A stretch of 64,000 nt of DNA, taken from contig NZ_CP114905.1 of the NCBI RefSeq assembly GCF_027497195.1, positions 6,273,001 through 6,337,000 on the forward strand. The letters are read 5' to 3'. This DNA comes from Streptomyces sp. WMMC500. Its GTDB lineage: Bacteria; Actinomycetota; Actinomycetes; Streptomycetales; Streptomycetaceae. Positions 37,618 to 48,147 of the stretch are shown piece by piece (position 1 is the stretch's first letter; each line of letters starts with the position of its first letter). Position numbers and translations under genes: made by a program. Below the pieces are notes generated by a model. That model worked only from the letters and a program-made list of their open reading frames with translations. It did not search any database and was not told the DNA's origin.

Positions 37618-39549
37618 TCACGTCGTGTTGAGCGTCCACTTCTGGTTGGCGCCGCCCGTACACGACCAGATCTGCGTCTTGGTGCCGTCCGCGGAGGCGT
37701 TGCCCGTGACGTCGAGGCACTTGCCGGAGCCCGCGCCGACGACGTCGTGGGTCACGGGATCGTACGTCCACTGCTGCGCCGCGGTGCCGTTGCAGGAGTA
37801 GAGCTGGACGACGGTGCCGTTCGCCGTGCCGGCGCCGGCGACGTCCAGGCACTTGCCGAGCGCCCGCACGGTGCCGTCCGCGCCCACGGTCCAGTGCTGC
37901 GCGGTGCTGCCGTTGCAGCCGTGGATCTGGACGGGGGTGCCGTCGGCGGTGGCGCCGCCGGCGACGTCGAGGCACTTGCCGGCGATGCCGGTCAGGGTGC
38001 CCGTACCGGTGCCGGGGACGGTGCCGGAGGGGGTGCCGGTCCAGGTGAAGGTGGCGCTGGTGCGGGCGGGCAGGCTGTAGGTGAAGGACTGGCTGCCCCA
38101 GTCGACGCGCACGGAGCGCGCCGACGTGCCGCCGTTGTGGGCGATCAGGGCCTTGGAGCCGTCCGGGTTGCGCCAGGCCACGTTCGGCACCGTGCCGCTC
38201 GCCGTCGAGGCGATGCGCTGGGCGCCGGGCTTGACGAACTTGGTGAGGTGGCCGGTGGTGTAGTACTCGACGGTGTTGTCGACCTGACCGGCCCGCGGGC
38301 CGCCCTCCTGCACGGTGATCAGGCCCGTGCAGGTGCCGCAGCCGCCGTTGTGCGGACCCATGTTCTGGTTGAGCGCGAGGCTCCACTTCACCACGCTGCC
38401 GCTCCAGTTGCGGGTGTAGTTGACGATGTCGGCCATGTCCTCGTTGTGCTGGTTGCCGACCCAGGTGCCGCCGGAGTGCTCGGTGCTGAACTGCGGGACG
38501 CTCGGGTACTGCTGGTGCACCTGGCTGCCGACCGCCGGGTCGCCGAAGTAGCCGTGCCAGGCGATGCCGCCGAAGAGCGGGTCGTCCCGCACCCCGGCGT
38601 CGGCGAGGATGGCCTGCCCGATCTGGCCGTAGTCGCCGTAGTTCCAGTCGTGCACGAGGACCTTGGTGGTGAGGCCCGCGGCGCGGAACGCCGGGTAGAC
38701 GTGGTTCTTGGTGAACTCGATCAGGCCGGAGGAGTTCCAGCTCATGCCGGGGTAGTTCATGGCCGTGGGGTTGCCGGCCTGGCAGCAGTTGGGCTCGTTC
38801 TGCACCGATACGTAGTCGACCTTCACCCCGGCGGCCTGGTAGCTCTGCACGTACTTGACCAGGTACTGGGCGTACATGGGGTAGTACTCCCACTTCAGCC
38901 AGCCCATCTGGTCCATCCGGCCGTTGTCCTTCATCCACCCCGGCGCGCTCCACGGCACGCCCTTGACGCGCAGCGCGGGGTTGAGCTGCTTGGCCTGCTG
39001 GGTGAGCAGCCGGACGTTCGTGTCGTAGCCGTTGGCGCCGAAGTCGTCCAGGGTGCAGCAGGTGTCGTCGAGCGAGACGTGCCCGGGCCGGGACAGGTCG
39101 GAGGCGCCGATCGGGTTGCGGACGAAGGACAGCCCGATGCCGTCGGTCGGCGAGAACAGCCGGCGCATGACGGCGTCGCGGGTGGCGGCGCTGACGGGAC
39201 CGCCGCGCAGCAGGTACGCGGTGGTGTCGGTGATCGACGCGCCGCCGCCCTCGAAGCGCTGGTACGTCGTGCCCTCGTCGACGCGGATCGTCGTCTCGGC
39301 GCCGCCGCCGGGCGGGCCGAAGGCGAGCGGGGCCTGCTGCTGCAGGCCGCGGGTGACGTTGCGGCCGCCGGAGTCCGAGGTGGTGGTGAGCCACACGTCG
39401 ACGCGCTCGCCGGCGGCGGCGGCCTTCGGCGCGAGCCCGGGGGCGGCGACGAGGGCGGTGGCCACCAGCAGGACGACGGCGAGCAGCGCCGGCAGGCGGT
39501 GGCCGGGGGAGTGGGATCTGAGCGGGTGGAGCCTGTGTGACGGGGTCAT
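37618..39549 (-). CDS. secreted GH30 glycoside hydrolase with C-terminal ricin-type (CBM13) lectin domain
   Basis: A 643-residue secreted enzyme. After the signal peptide ('PALLAVVLLVATALVAAPGLAPKAAAAG') comes a GH30 (beta/alpha)8 barrel with a side beta-sandwich: 'RFEGGGASITDTTAYLL', acid/base Glu in 'DYVSVQNEPNCCQ', nucleophile Glu in 'PQFSTEHSGGTW'. A beta-trefoil follows (from about residue 515) with three repeats, each with 'GKCLDV...' and the QxW motifs 'QHW', 'QQW', 'QKW'. The family includes endo-1,6-galactanases, glucanases and xylanases; the exact linkage is unclear. GAGAGG precedes ATG 39549. Confidence 0.88.
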   Translation of the reverse strand: MTPSHRLHPLRSHSPGHRLPALLAVVLLVATALVAAPGLAPKAAAAGERVDVWLTTTSDSGGRNVTRGLQQQAPLAFGPPGGGAETTIRVDEGTTYQRFEGGGASITDTTAYLLRGGPVSAATRDAVMRRLFSPTDGIGLSFVRNPIGASDLSRPGHVSLDDTCCTLDDFGANGYDTNVRLLTQQAKQLNPALRVKGVPWSAPGWMKDNGRMDQMGWLKWEYYPMYAQYLVKYVQSYQAAGVKVDYVSVQNEPNCCQAGNPTAMNYPGMSWNSSGLIEFTKNHVYPAFRAAGLTTKVLVHDWNYGDYGQIGQAILADAGVRDDPLFGGIAWHGYFGDPAVGSQVHQQYPSVPQFSTEHSGGTWVGNQHNEDMADIVNYTRNWSGSVVKWSLALNQNMGPHNGGCGTCTGLITVQEGGPRAGQVDNTVEYYTTGHLTKFVKPGAQRIASTASGTVPNVAWRNPDGSKALIAHNGGTSARSVRVDWGSQSFTYSLPARTSATFTWTGTPSGTVPGTGTGTLTGIAGKCLDVAGGATADGTPVQIHGCNGSTAQHWTVGADGTVRALGKCLDVAGAGTANGTVVQLYSCNGTAAQQWTYDPVTHDVVGAGSGKCLDVTGNASADGTKTQIWSCTGGANQKWTLNTT

Positions 39550-39850
39550 GGTGTGCCTCTCGTGGAGGGGTGCCCGTGCCTTCGGGAGATGAAGGGGCTT
39601 GCGGCTCAACAGGCTTATTTCACGGCGTGATTAAACTGTTATGCCATGCTCGCGTCAAGAGGTCGGAATGCGTCCGTCCAGAAGTCGACGGCGCCCGCGC
39701 CGCCGCCGGGGGCGGATTGTCAGAGGTGGGTTCTAGGGTGGGCGAAGACGGGTTCCCTTGCGCGTGACGTTCCCGCGCGAGCGCGACCCCCCGCCCGGAG
39801 ACCGCCGGCCCCACCGGCCGCGCGACCGCCCGACACACGGAGAGACGAGC
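39550..39850. other. divergent intergenic region between GH30 and the UvrA-like gene
   Basis: No gene is visible in these 301 bp. An AT-rich core at about 39610-39650 contains a CACGGCGTG palindrome and TTAAACTG and is likely to hold the GH30 promoter and a sugar-responsive operator. The rest is GC-rich leader for the UvrA-like gene. Confidence 0.4.
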
Positions 39851-42232
<2,382 letters not shown>

Positions 42233-42284
42233 CCGGCGGGGCGTACGCGGCCGTGCGCCGCGAGCGCTGTGGCATGGTGGTGGG

Positions 42285-42704
42285 GTGAGGCTGGAGGATC
42301 TTGTCCGGCTGCGCCGGGCCCGGGACGCGATGGACCGCGACTACGCGCTGCCGCTGGACGTGCCGGAGCTGGCGCGGGTCGCGCTCATGTCGCCGGGACA
42401 CTTCTCCCGCAGCTTCCGCGCCGCCTACGGAGAGACGCCGTACAGCTACCTGATGACGCGCCGGATCGAGCGCGCCAAGGCACTGCTGCGGCGCGGCGAC
42501 CTGACGGTGACCGAGGTGTGCTTCGCGGTCGGCTGCTCCTCGCTGGGCTCGTTCAGCTCCCGCTTCACCGAGCTGGTCGGCGAGAGCCCGAGCGCCTACC
42601 GGGCCCGTACCCACGACGACGGGGCGGCCATCCCGGCGTGCGTCGCCAAGATCCACACGCGGCCGGCGCGGAGGCCGGGCTCCCGGGACCCCGTCCTCGG
42701 GTAG
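42285..42704 (+). CDS. AraC-family regulator (DNA-binding domain only)
   Basis: A 139-residue protein consisting of the two AraC helix-turn-helices near the N-terminus: 'LDVPELARVALMSPGHFSRSFRAAYGETPYSYLMTRRIERAKALLR' and 'TVTEVCFAVGCSSLGSFSSRFTELVGESPSAYR' in shortened view. It has no sensory domain. The GTG 42285 lacks a Shine-Dalgarno, and CATGGT ends 6 bases upstream, so it may be leaderless. It is paired with the VOC protein 10 bp downstream, a recurrent actinobacterial arrangement. Confidence 0.9.
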   Translation: MRLEDLVRLRRARDAMDRDYALPLDVPELARVALMSPGHFSRSFRAAYGETPYSYLMTRRIERAKALLRRGDLTVTEVCFAVGCSSLGSFSSRFTELVGESPSAYRARTHDDGAAIPACVAKIHTRPARRPGSRDPVLG

Positions 42705-42714
42705 CGTGAGCCGC

Positions 42715-43131
42715 ATGGGAATCGTGCTCTCCGAGTGCTTCATCGCCGTCGCCGACCACGACGAAGCCCTCGCCTTCTACCGCGACGCCCTCGGTCTGGA
42801 AGTCCGCAACGACGTCGAGTTCGAGGGCATGCGCTGGGTGACCGTGGGGTCGCCCGCGCAGCCCGAGGTGAACATCGTCCTCGAACCGCCGCTGGCCGAC
42901 CCCAACGCCTCGCCCGCGGACCGGGAGGCCATGGCGCAGTTGCTGGCGAAGGGGCTGCTGCGCGGGGTCATCTTCGCCACCGACGACTGCGACGCGACCT
43001 TCGAGCGGGTCGCCGCCTCCGGCGCGGAGGTGCTGCAGGAGCCGGTGGACCAGCCCTACGGGGTACGGGACTGCGCGTTCCGCGACCCGTCGGGCAACCT
43101 GCTCCGGTTCAGCCAGCCGCGCCGTTCCTGA
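42715..43131 (+). CDS. VOC-family (glyoxalase/bleomycin-resistance fold) protein
   Basis: A 138-residue protein with paired beta-alpha-beta-beta-beta units: 'ECFIAVADHDEALAFYRDALGLEVRND' and 'GVIFATDDCDATFERVAASGAEVLQEP...RDCAFRDPSGNLLRF'. VOC proteins are metal-dependent isomerases, dioxygenases or drug-binding proteins; this one is not assignable. ATG 42715 lies 7 bases after TAGCGT (42702-42707), so the message may be leaderless even though the AraC gene is just upstream. Confidence 0.88.
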   Translation: MGIVLSECFIAVADHDEALAFYRDALGLEVRNDVEFEGMRWVTVGSPAQPEVNIVLEPPLADPNASPADREAMAQLLAKGLLRGVIFATDDCDATFERVAASGAEVLQEPVDQPYGVRDCAFRDPSGNLLRFSQPRRS

Positions 43132-43172
43132 CCCGCCGCTCTCGGCCCCGCCGATTCCGGCCCCGGCGGCTC

Positions 43173-43814
43173 CTACCGCGCCCCCTCCAGCCGGGCCGAG
43201 CGGGCCGACGCGGCCTCCGCGACCCGGCGGCTCTCCCGCGCGGTGCGCTCGGTGTCCGCCACCCGCTCGCGGGCCTTCTCCACCTGCCACTGCGCCGCGT
43301 CCCGCGCCGCGCTCGCCGCCTCCATCTCCCGCTCCAGCACGGCGATGTACTCCTGCGCCTGGCACAGCCCGGCCTCGGCCCTGGCCTGCTGCTGCTCGGC
43401 CTGCCGCAGCTCGCCGTCCAGCCGCACGGCCTGCCACTGCGCCTCCTCCGCCTCCTGGCGCGCGCTGAGCATCTCCAGGAAGCCGGCCAGGTTCCGCACC
43501 GCGCCCGCCATCTGCTGGAGCATGTACGCGGCGGCGGCCACGTCGTGCACCTCGAAGTGGTTGGCGCTCCCGGTCTCGTCCGACACCCGCAGGAACGGCC
43601 GCCCGGGGCGGCCGTCGGTCAACGAGTACGCGCACAGATCCACGTCGAACCCCACTGTCTGGCGCGGGTCGCCCCGCCCCTGGAACATCGCCCCGGCATT
43701 CCAGCCCAGGTGCAGCACCCGGGTCAGGTCGTCACCGAGAGCCCCGAAATGGTCTTCCGGTGAGTCGGCCAGGTTGCACCATGGCGGACAGACGAATTGG
43801 AGGCACTCATCCAT
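43173..43814 (-). CDS. DUF6907-like protein with long C-terminal coiled coil
   Basis: A 213-residue hypothetical protein. The N-terminus 'CLQFVCPPWCNLADSPEDHFGALGDDL' matches the CPxWC...H pattern of a Streptomyces-specific family (DUF6907 as I recall it). The C-terminal half, from about residue 120, is a charged, Gln/Glu/Ala-rich coiled coil. Function is unknown; relatives are often near accessory or plasmid genes. ATG 43814 is the likely start; the open frame upstream to 43964 looks non-coding. It is the last minus-strand gene after the lyase but separated from it by 199 bp. Confidence 0.65.
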   Translation of the reverse strand: MDECLQFVCPPWCNLADSPEDHFGALGDDLTRVLHLGWNAGAMFQGRGDPRQTVGFDVDLCAYSLTDGRPGRPFLRVSDETGSANHFEVHDVAAAAYMLQQMAGAVRNLAGFLEMLSARQEAEEAQWQAVRLDGELRQAEQQQARAEAGLCQAQEYIAVLEREMEAASAARDAAQWQVEKARERVADTERTARESRRVAEAASARSARLEGAR

Positions 43815-44013
43815 GACGGTCACGCACTTCCTATCGTCACGAGCCGCCCCGGACTGGAGGGTTGTCGCCCGCAGGGGGTACACGGGGCGGAGTGACGACG
43901 ACGGAAGGTGCCGAACTCGTCGCGCACGCACCGGTGATGACGGCGCCGGCGGCCCGGGACGCACCTGCGTGCACGCGGGTGCGCGGCGGCAAGTCCCCTG
44001 CCCGCACCTGGAG

Positions 44014-45465
44014 TTACGAGTCCGCGAGCGCCCGGTCCACCAGTGCGCCGGCCGCGCCGGTGTACGAGGCGGGGTCGAGCAGGGCCGTCAGGGCCCGTTC
44101 GTCGAAGTGTTCGGCGATCGCGGGCACGGCCGCGAGGATCGCCGGCAACCCCCGTCCCGTACGCTCCGACTCCGCCGCGGCCTCGGTGAGCAACTGCTTC
44201 GCCCGCGCCTTGCCGAGCCGCGGGGCGAGCACCGCGGCGAGGCGCTCGGAGGTGACCAGGTTCTCCGTCAGCCGCATGTTCGCGCGCATGCGCTCCGGCC
44301 TGACCTGAAGGCCCTCGGCGAGTTCGACGGCGGTGTGCGCCGCGCCCCCCGCCAGCCGCAGGCACTCGCGCAGCAGGTGCCACTCGGCGTGCCACGCGCC
44401 GGCGGAGCGCTCGTCCTCGGTGACCATGCACTGGGTCACCGCGGCGGCCAGCGCCGGGACCTGGAGGGACGCGCTGCGGATGAGGGTGGCGAGCACCGGG
44501 TTCCGCTTGTGCGGCATCGCCGAGGAGCCGCCGCGGCCGGCCACCGCGGGCTCCGCCACCTCGCCGACCTCGGTCCTGCCGAGGCCCTGCACGTCGACGG
44601 CGATCTTGCCGAGCGCCCCGGCGACGACGGCGGTGACGGCGGCGACGTCGGCGACGGGCGTGCGCAGGACGTGCCACGGCAGGGTGGCGGGCGCGAGCCC
44701 GGTCTCGTCGGCGAACGCGGCGGTCAGCCGCTCGACGTACGCACCGGAGTCCCCCGTTCCGGCGCCGTCCAGCGCCGCGTACTCCAGGTACCCGGCCAGC
44801 GTCCCGGCCGCCCCGCCGAGCGACACGGGCAGCCCGCCGTCCAGCACCCGCCCCACCCGCTCGGCGGCGTCCACGACCAGCGCCCGCCACCCGGCGGCCT
44901 TCAGGCCGAACGTCGTCGGCACCGCGTGCAGCGTCAGCGTCCGCCCGGCCATCAGCGTGTCGCGGTGCTCCGCCGCCAGCCCCGCCAGGGCGCGCGCGGT
45001 GCGCAGCAGGTCGGCGTGGACGAGGCGCAGCGCCCGGTCGCACACCAGCATCGCGCCGGTGTCGAAGACGTCCTGGCTGGTCGAGCCCCGGTGCACGTAC
45101 TCCGCGGCGGCGGGGTCGCGTGCGGCCACGACCCCCGTGAGCGCCTTGACCAGCCCGACGACGGGGTTGGCCGTCTCCCGCGCGGCGCGGGCGAGCGCGC
45201 GCAGGTCGAGCAGCTCGGCGCGGCCCGCGGCGGTGATCGCGGCGGCGACGGACTCGGGCACGGTGCCCGTACGGGCCTGGGCGCGCGCCAGCGCCGCTTC
45301 GGCGTCCAGCATCGCCTGCAGCCACGCCCGGTCCGACACGGCGGCTTCGACGGGCGTGCCGGCCCGTACGGGGGAGAGGAGGCCGGCGTCGAGGTCGGCG
45401 TCGGCCTTGGCGTCTGTGTCGGTATCGGTGCCGGTGTCGGTGCCGGCGTCGGGGGACGGGGTCAC
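44014..45465 (-). CDS. aspartase/fumarase-superfamily lyase, probable nitrosuccinate lyase (CreD-like)
   Basis: A 483-residue member of the fumarase/adenylosuccinate lyase/CMLE superfamily. The family signature 'RGGSSAMPHKRNPVLATLI' carries the flexible catalytic-Ser loop, and 'EYVHRGSTSQDVFDTGAML' and 'AGRTLTLHAVPTTFGLKAAG' complete the active site. It resembles PcaB (3-carboxymuconate cycloisomerase) most, but no protocatechuate genes adjoin. Its coupling to a CreE-like flavoenzyme (GTGA overlap, start GTG 45465 with GAGGAG) points to nitrosuccinate lyase, which splits nitrosuccinate to nitrite and fumarate. The N-terminal 25 residues are an Asp/Thr repeat ('TDTGTDTDTD') not typical of the family. 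Confidence 0.65.
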   Translation of the reverse strand: MTPSPDAGTDTGTDTDTDAKADADLDAGLLSPVRAGTPVEAAVSDRAWLQAMLDAEAALARAQARTGTVPESVAAAITAAGRAELLDLRALARAARETANPVVGLVKALTGVVAARDPAAAEYVHRGSTSQDVFDTGAMLVCDRALRLVHADLLRTARALAGLAAEHRDTLMAGRTLTLHAVPTTFGLKAAGWRALVVDAAERVGRVLDGGLPVSLGGAAGTLAGYLEYAALDGAGTGDSGAYVERLTAAFADETGLAPATLPWHVLRTPVADVAAVTAVVAGALGKIAVDVQGLGRTEVGEVAEPAVAGRGGSSAMPHKRNPVLATLIRSASLQVPALAAAVTQCMVTEDERSAGAWHAEWHLLRECLRLAGGAAHTAVELAEGLQVRPERMRANMRLTENLVTSERLAAVLAPRLGKARAKQLLTEAAAESERTGRGLPAILAAVPAIAEHFDERALTALLDPASYTGAAGALVDRALADS

Positions 45466-47417
45466 GAAGGCTCCTCGGTGGCGTGGGGGCGTGGACCGCT
45501 CGCGGCGGTGAGCGCGAGAACGGCGCGGGCGATGGCGTCGGAGTCGCCGAGCGTCACGGAGTTCACCCCGGGGCGTATGCCCGCGGCGGTCACCCAGTGC
45601 ACGGCCTCGGTCGGCACGCCGTAGGCGAAGCGGCGGGGGTGGCGCCGCCCGGCGGCGTCGATCAGAGGGTACGGGCGCTCGCCGACGGCCAGTCCGCCGG
45701 TCACCACGTCGGCGCCCGAGTCGCTGGGGAGGCGGTAGGGGCGGCACTGGCCGGTGGCGAGGAGGTGGGTGAGCAGAGGGTCGGCGGTGCGCCGGATGTC
45801 GGGCTCGGGCAGCCGCGCCTCGATCAGCGCCGCGGCCCGCACCGGCGGGCCCTGCACCCGGCTGGACTCGGCGACGAACGCCGGTTCCTCGCCCGTGCGG
45901 TCGATGCGTACGCGCAGCTCCGGGCCCATGAACTCCAGGATGCCCGCGTTGGCCAGCGCGATGGTCTCCTCGATCCGGGAGGCGGGCGGGCCGATGGACA
46001 GGTAGGCGTTCAGCGGCGTGTACCAGTTCTGCAGGTCGTCGCGGTACGAGATGCCCTCCAGGCCGCCGTGGTCGACGACGAGGCGGATCTCGTTGCGCAG
46101 GTCGCGCAGCACGTCGAGCGCCGCCTTGAGCGGCCCGCTGACATTGCCCTCGCGGGCTTCGCGCACGTCGTCGGCCAGGTGGCCCAGCAGCCAGTCGCGG
46201 AACTCCGCGCGGCTGTGGAAGTCGCGGGTGGCGTACGGGCGGTCGATGCGCGCCCAGTCCCAGCGGTCCGCCGCGGGGATCCCGTGCTCGTCGAGCAGCG
46301 CGGCCTCCACCTCGGCCGTGGGCGAGGCCAGGTACCGCGCGACGAACGCCTCCCGCTCCGCCTCCCGGCCGTTCGCGGCGAGGAGGGCGCCGTAGTAGAC
46401 GCTCGCGACCTCCTTGGCGATCAGCGGCCACAGGTCGACGGCGAAGTACACGCGCCGGCCCTCGGCGGTGCGCTCGCGCAGCTTGGCGATGACCTCGGGG
46501 GTGAGCAGCCGCGGCTCGTAACGGCCGTGCGCGCCCTTCTCGTTGTGGCCGCGGGCGTGGTACGGAACGCCGCGCCGGGAGCCGGCGTACAGCAGGGGCT
46601 CGCGGCCGGACGGCCGGTACACCAGCCGGTCGCCGCTGCGCTCGAACCGGCCGCCGCGGCCGGTGGTGAGCAGGGCGAGGTGGTCGAAGAAGTTCAGCCC
46701 GAGCCCGCGCAGCACCACGGGCTGGCCGGGCCGGATCGCCGAGAGGTCGGCGTCGGCGGGGTTGACGGGCGTGACGAGCACCAGCCCGCACTCCGCCGCC
46801 TCCCGCGCCAGCTCCTTCTCGCGCTCGGTGGCCCGCGCCGGCAGGTGCCCCTGCGCGAGGACGACGGCGTCGAGGTGGCGTAACCGGGTGCCGTCGGCGA
46901 GGGTGAGGCACTGGCCGGCCGCGCCCTCCTCCTCGTCCAGCGCGACCGCCGTGGTCCGGTGCACGTGCACCGTCACGTGCTCCGGGGCGCCGGCGACCAC
47001 CCGGCGGAAGGTGTCCCCCAGGTAGTGCCCGTAGAACGCCCGGGTCGGGTAGTCGTCCGGCCCCAACTGCCGCGCCTCGGCCAGCGCACCGCCCGGCAGC
47101 GCGGGCCCGGCGTCGTCGCCCCGTACGACGGACTGCGCCCACTCGTACAGGCTGGGTCCGGCCTCGATCGGGCCGTCCATCTCCACGCTGGTGTCGGTGT
47201 AGACGGTGACCTGGGAGGCGACGGTGTTCATCAGCAACAGGTCCGGCTGGTCCGTCCGCCACACCCGGCCCGCCCCCGGCGGATGCGGATCGATGACGTG
47301 GATGCGCAGCTCCTCGTGGGCGGGGGACTTGCGCTCGTTGGCGCAGATCCGCTCCAGGACCGACAGACCGCGCGGCCCGGCGCCGACGACGCAGACGTTC
47401 AACTGCCCGTGGGACAT
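45462..47417 (-). CDS. FAD/NAD(P)-binding monooxygenase, probable aspartate N-oxygenase (CreE-like)
   Basis: A flavoenzyme of about 651 residues. The FAD site is 'VCVVGAGPRGLSVLERICANE' in shortened view (GxGPxG), followed by 'HVIDPHPPGAGRVWRTDQPDLLLMNT', 'VVLAQGHLP' and 'VVLRGLGLNFFDHLALLTTGRGG'. This large NAD_binding_9-type architecture is that of CreE/FzmM-type enzymes, which oxidise the amino group of aspartate to nitrosuccinate. The next gene starts within its stop codon and is a CreD-like lyase, which strongly supports that pathway. ATG 47417 fits the GAGGAG best; GTG 47423 is an alternative. An 8-bp dyad lies upstream at 47479-47509. Broader family members have other roles, so substrate is inference. 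Confidence 0.65.
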   Translation of the reverse strand: MSHGQLNVCVVGAGPRGLSVLERICANERKSPAHEELRIHVIDPHPPGAGRVWRTDQPDLLLMNTVASQVTVYTDTSVEMDGPIEAGPSLYEWAQSVVRGDDAGPALPGGALAEARQLGPDDYPTRAFYGHYLGDTFRRVVAGAPEHVTVHVHRTTAVALDEEEGAAGQCLTLADGTRLRHLDAVVLAQGHLPARATEREKELAREAAECGLVLVTPVNPADADLSAIRPGQPVVLRGLGLNFFDHLALLTTGRGGRFERSGDRLVYRPSGREPLLYAGSRRGVPYHARGHNEKGAHGRYEPRLLTPEVIAKLRERTAEGRRVYFAVDLWPLIAKEVASVYYGALLAANGREAEREAFVARYLASPTAEVEAALLDEHGIPAADRWDWARIDRPYATRDFHSRAEFRDWLLGHLADDVREAREGNVSGPLKAALDVLRDLRNEIRLVVDHGGLEGISYRDDLQNWYTPLNAYLSIGPPASRIEETIALANAGILEFMGPELRVRIDRTGEEPAFVAESSRVQGPPVRAAALIEARLPEPDIRRTADPLLTHLLATGQCRPYRLPSDSGADVVTGGLAVGERPYPLIDAAGRRHPRRFAYGVPTEAVHWVTAAGIRPGVNSVTLGDSDAIARAVLALTAASGPRPHATEEPS

Positions 47418-47478
47418 GGACACCTACTCCTCGGAGGGGACGTACAGGACCCTTGCGAGGAGAATTCCACAATGCCCG

Positions 47479-47509
47479 ACCTCACAACGATGACAAGTTC
47501 CTGTGAGGT
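47479..47509. promoter_or_regulatory. 8-bp inverted repeat between the CreE-like gene and the divergent membrane protein
   Basis: ACCTCACA (47479-47486) and TGTGAGGT (47502-47509) are exact inverted copies with a 15-bp AT-richer spacer, 62 bp upstream of the CreE-like start. It is a likely operator for the pair or for both directions. The regulator is not encoded adjacent. Confidence 0.5.
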
Positions 47510-47613
47510 ACGCGCGGATGGCGCCACGAGACGGCGCTGACCTGCGGATTGCCGTCCGTACGCGGCGATGCGGTAGGAAGATCCGGGCGGTCGGAGCTCG
47601 GGAGGTGGCGCGG

Positions 47614-48060
47614 ATGGAGAACGTCTTGCCCGGCGTGGTGGGGGCGCTCATCGGACTGGCGGGCGTGCTGCTCGGCGCCTCGGCGACGGGTCGCAGCGAG
47701 GACCGGCGGTGGCTGCGGGAACAGAAACTGAAGAGCGCGGCCGACATGATCACGGCCGGGCTGCACCTGTACGAGGCGCAGGTGGACGGCAGCGACCAGC
47801 GCCGGCTGACCACGGCGGACCGGGTGGAGTGGCAGGACCGGCTGCAGACGGGCAGGTCGCACATCCACCTGCTGTGCGGCGCGGAGACGCGCGCGGCGGC
47901 GGACGGCTTCGCGGGGCTGGCGTGGCGGAAAGAGGGGAGCCGGAACGTGCCGGACCAGGCGGACGTCGTACGGGCCCTGCGGGAGTTCAACCGGCATCTG
48001 CGGCGGGAGATCCGGTCGGACGGGCCGGAGCGCCGGCGGTGGGGCGCGGCCCGGCGCTGA
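47614..48060 (+). CDS. conserved small membrane-anchored hypothetical protein
   Basis: A 148-residue protein with one N-terminal transmembrane helix ('VLPGVVGALIGLAGVLLGASATG') followed by a basic cytoplasmic domain ('RSEDRRWLREQKLKSAADMITAGLHLYE') with predicted helices. I recognise it as the kind of uncharacterised Streptomyces protein that has one membrane helix and a soluble helical region. GGAGG lies 8 bases before ATG 47614. It is divergent from the CreE-like gene; a functional link is unproven. Confidence 0.7.
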   Translation: MENVLPGVVGALIGLAGVLLGASATGRSEDRRWLREQKLKSAADMITAGLHLYEAQVDGSDQRRLTTADRVEWQDRLQTGRSHIHLLCGAETRAAADGFAGLAWRKEGSRNVPDQADVVRALREFNRHLRREIRSDGPERRRWGAARR

Positions 48061-48147
48061 CGTGCGCCGCGTCAGCGTGGCCCGCGGCGCGTCACGCGGT
48101 AGCGTCGGCCGTGTGCTCTACGTGACCACCGCCGCGGTGCCGCGGCC

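Noticed and set aside
44014..45465. Simple annotation as 3-carboxymuconate cycloisomerase PcaB
   Set aside because: No beta-ketoadipate genes adjoin, and the coupling to a CreE-like flavoenzyme argues for nitrosuccinate lyase. PcaB-like chemistry is not formally excluded.
44014..47472. A single 1152-codon open frame spanning the lyase and the flavoenzyme region
   Set aside because: Only the lyase part (44014-45465) has family motifs. The rest is an out-of-frame shadow of the flavoenzyme gene.
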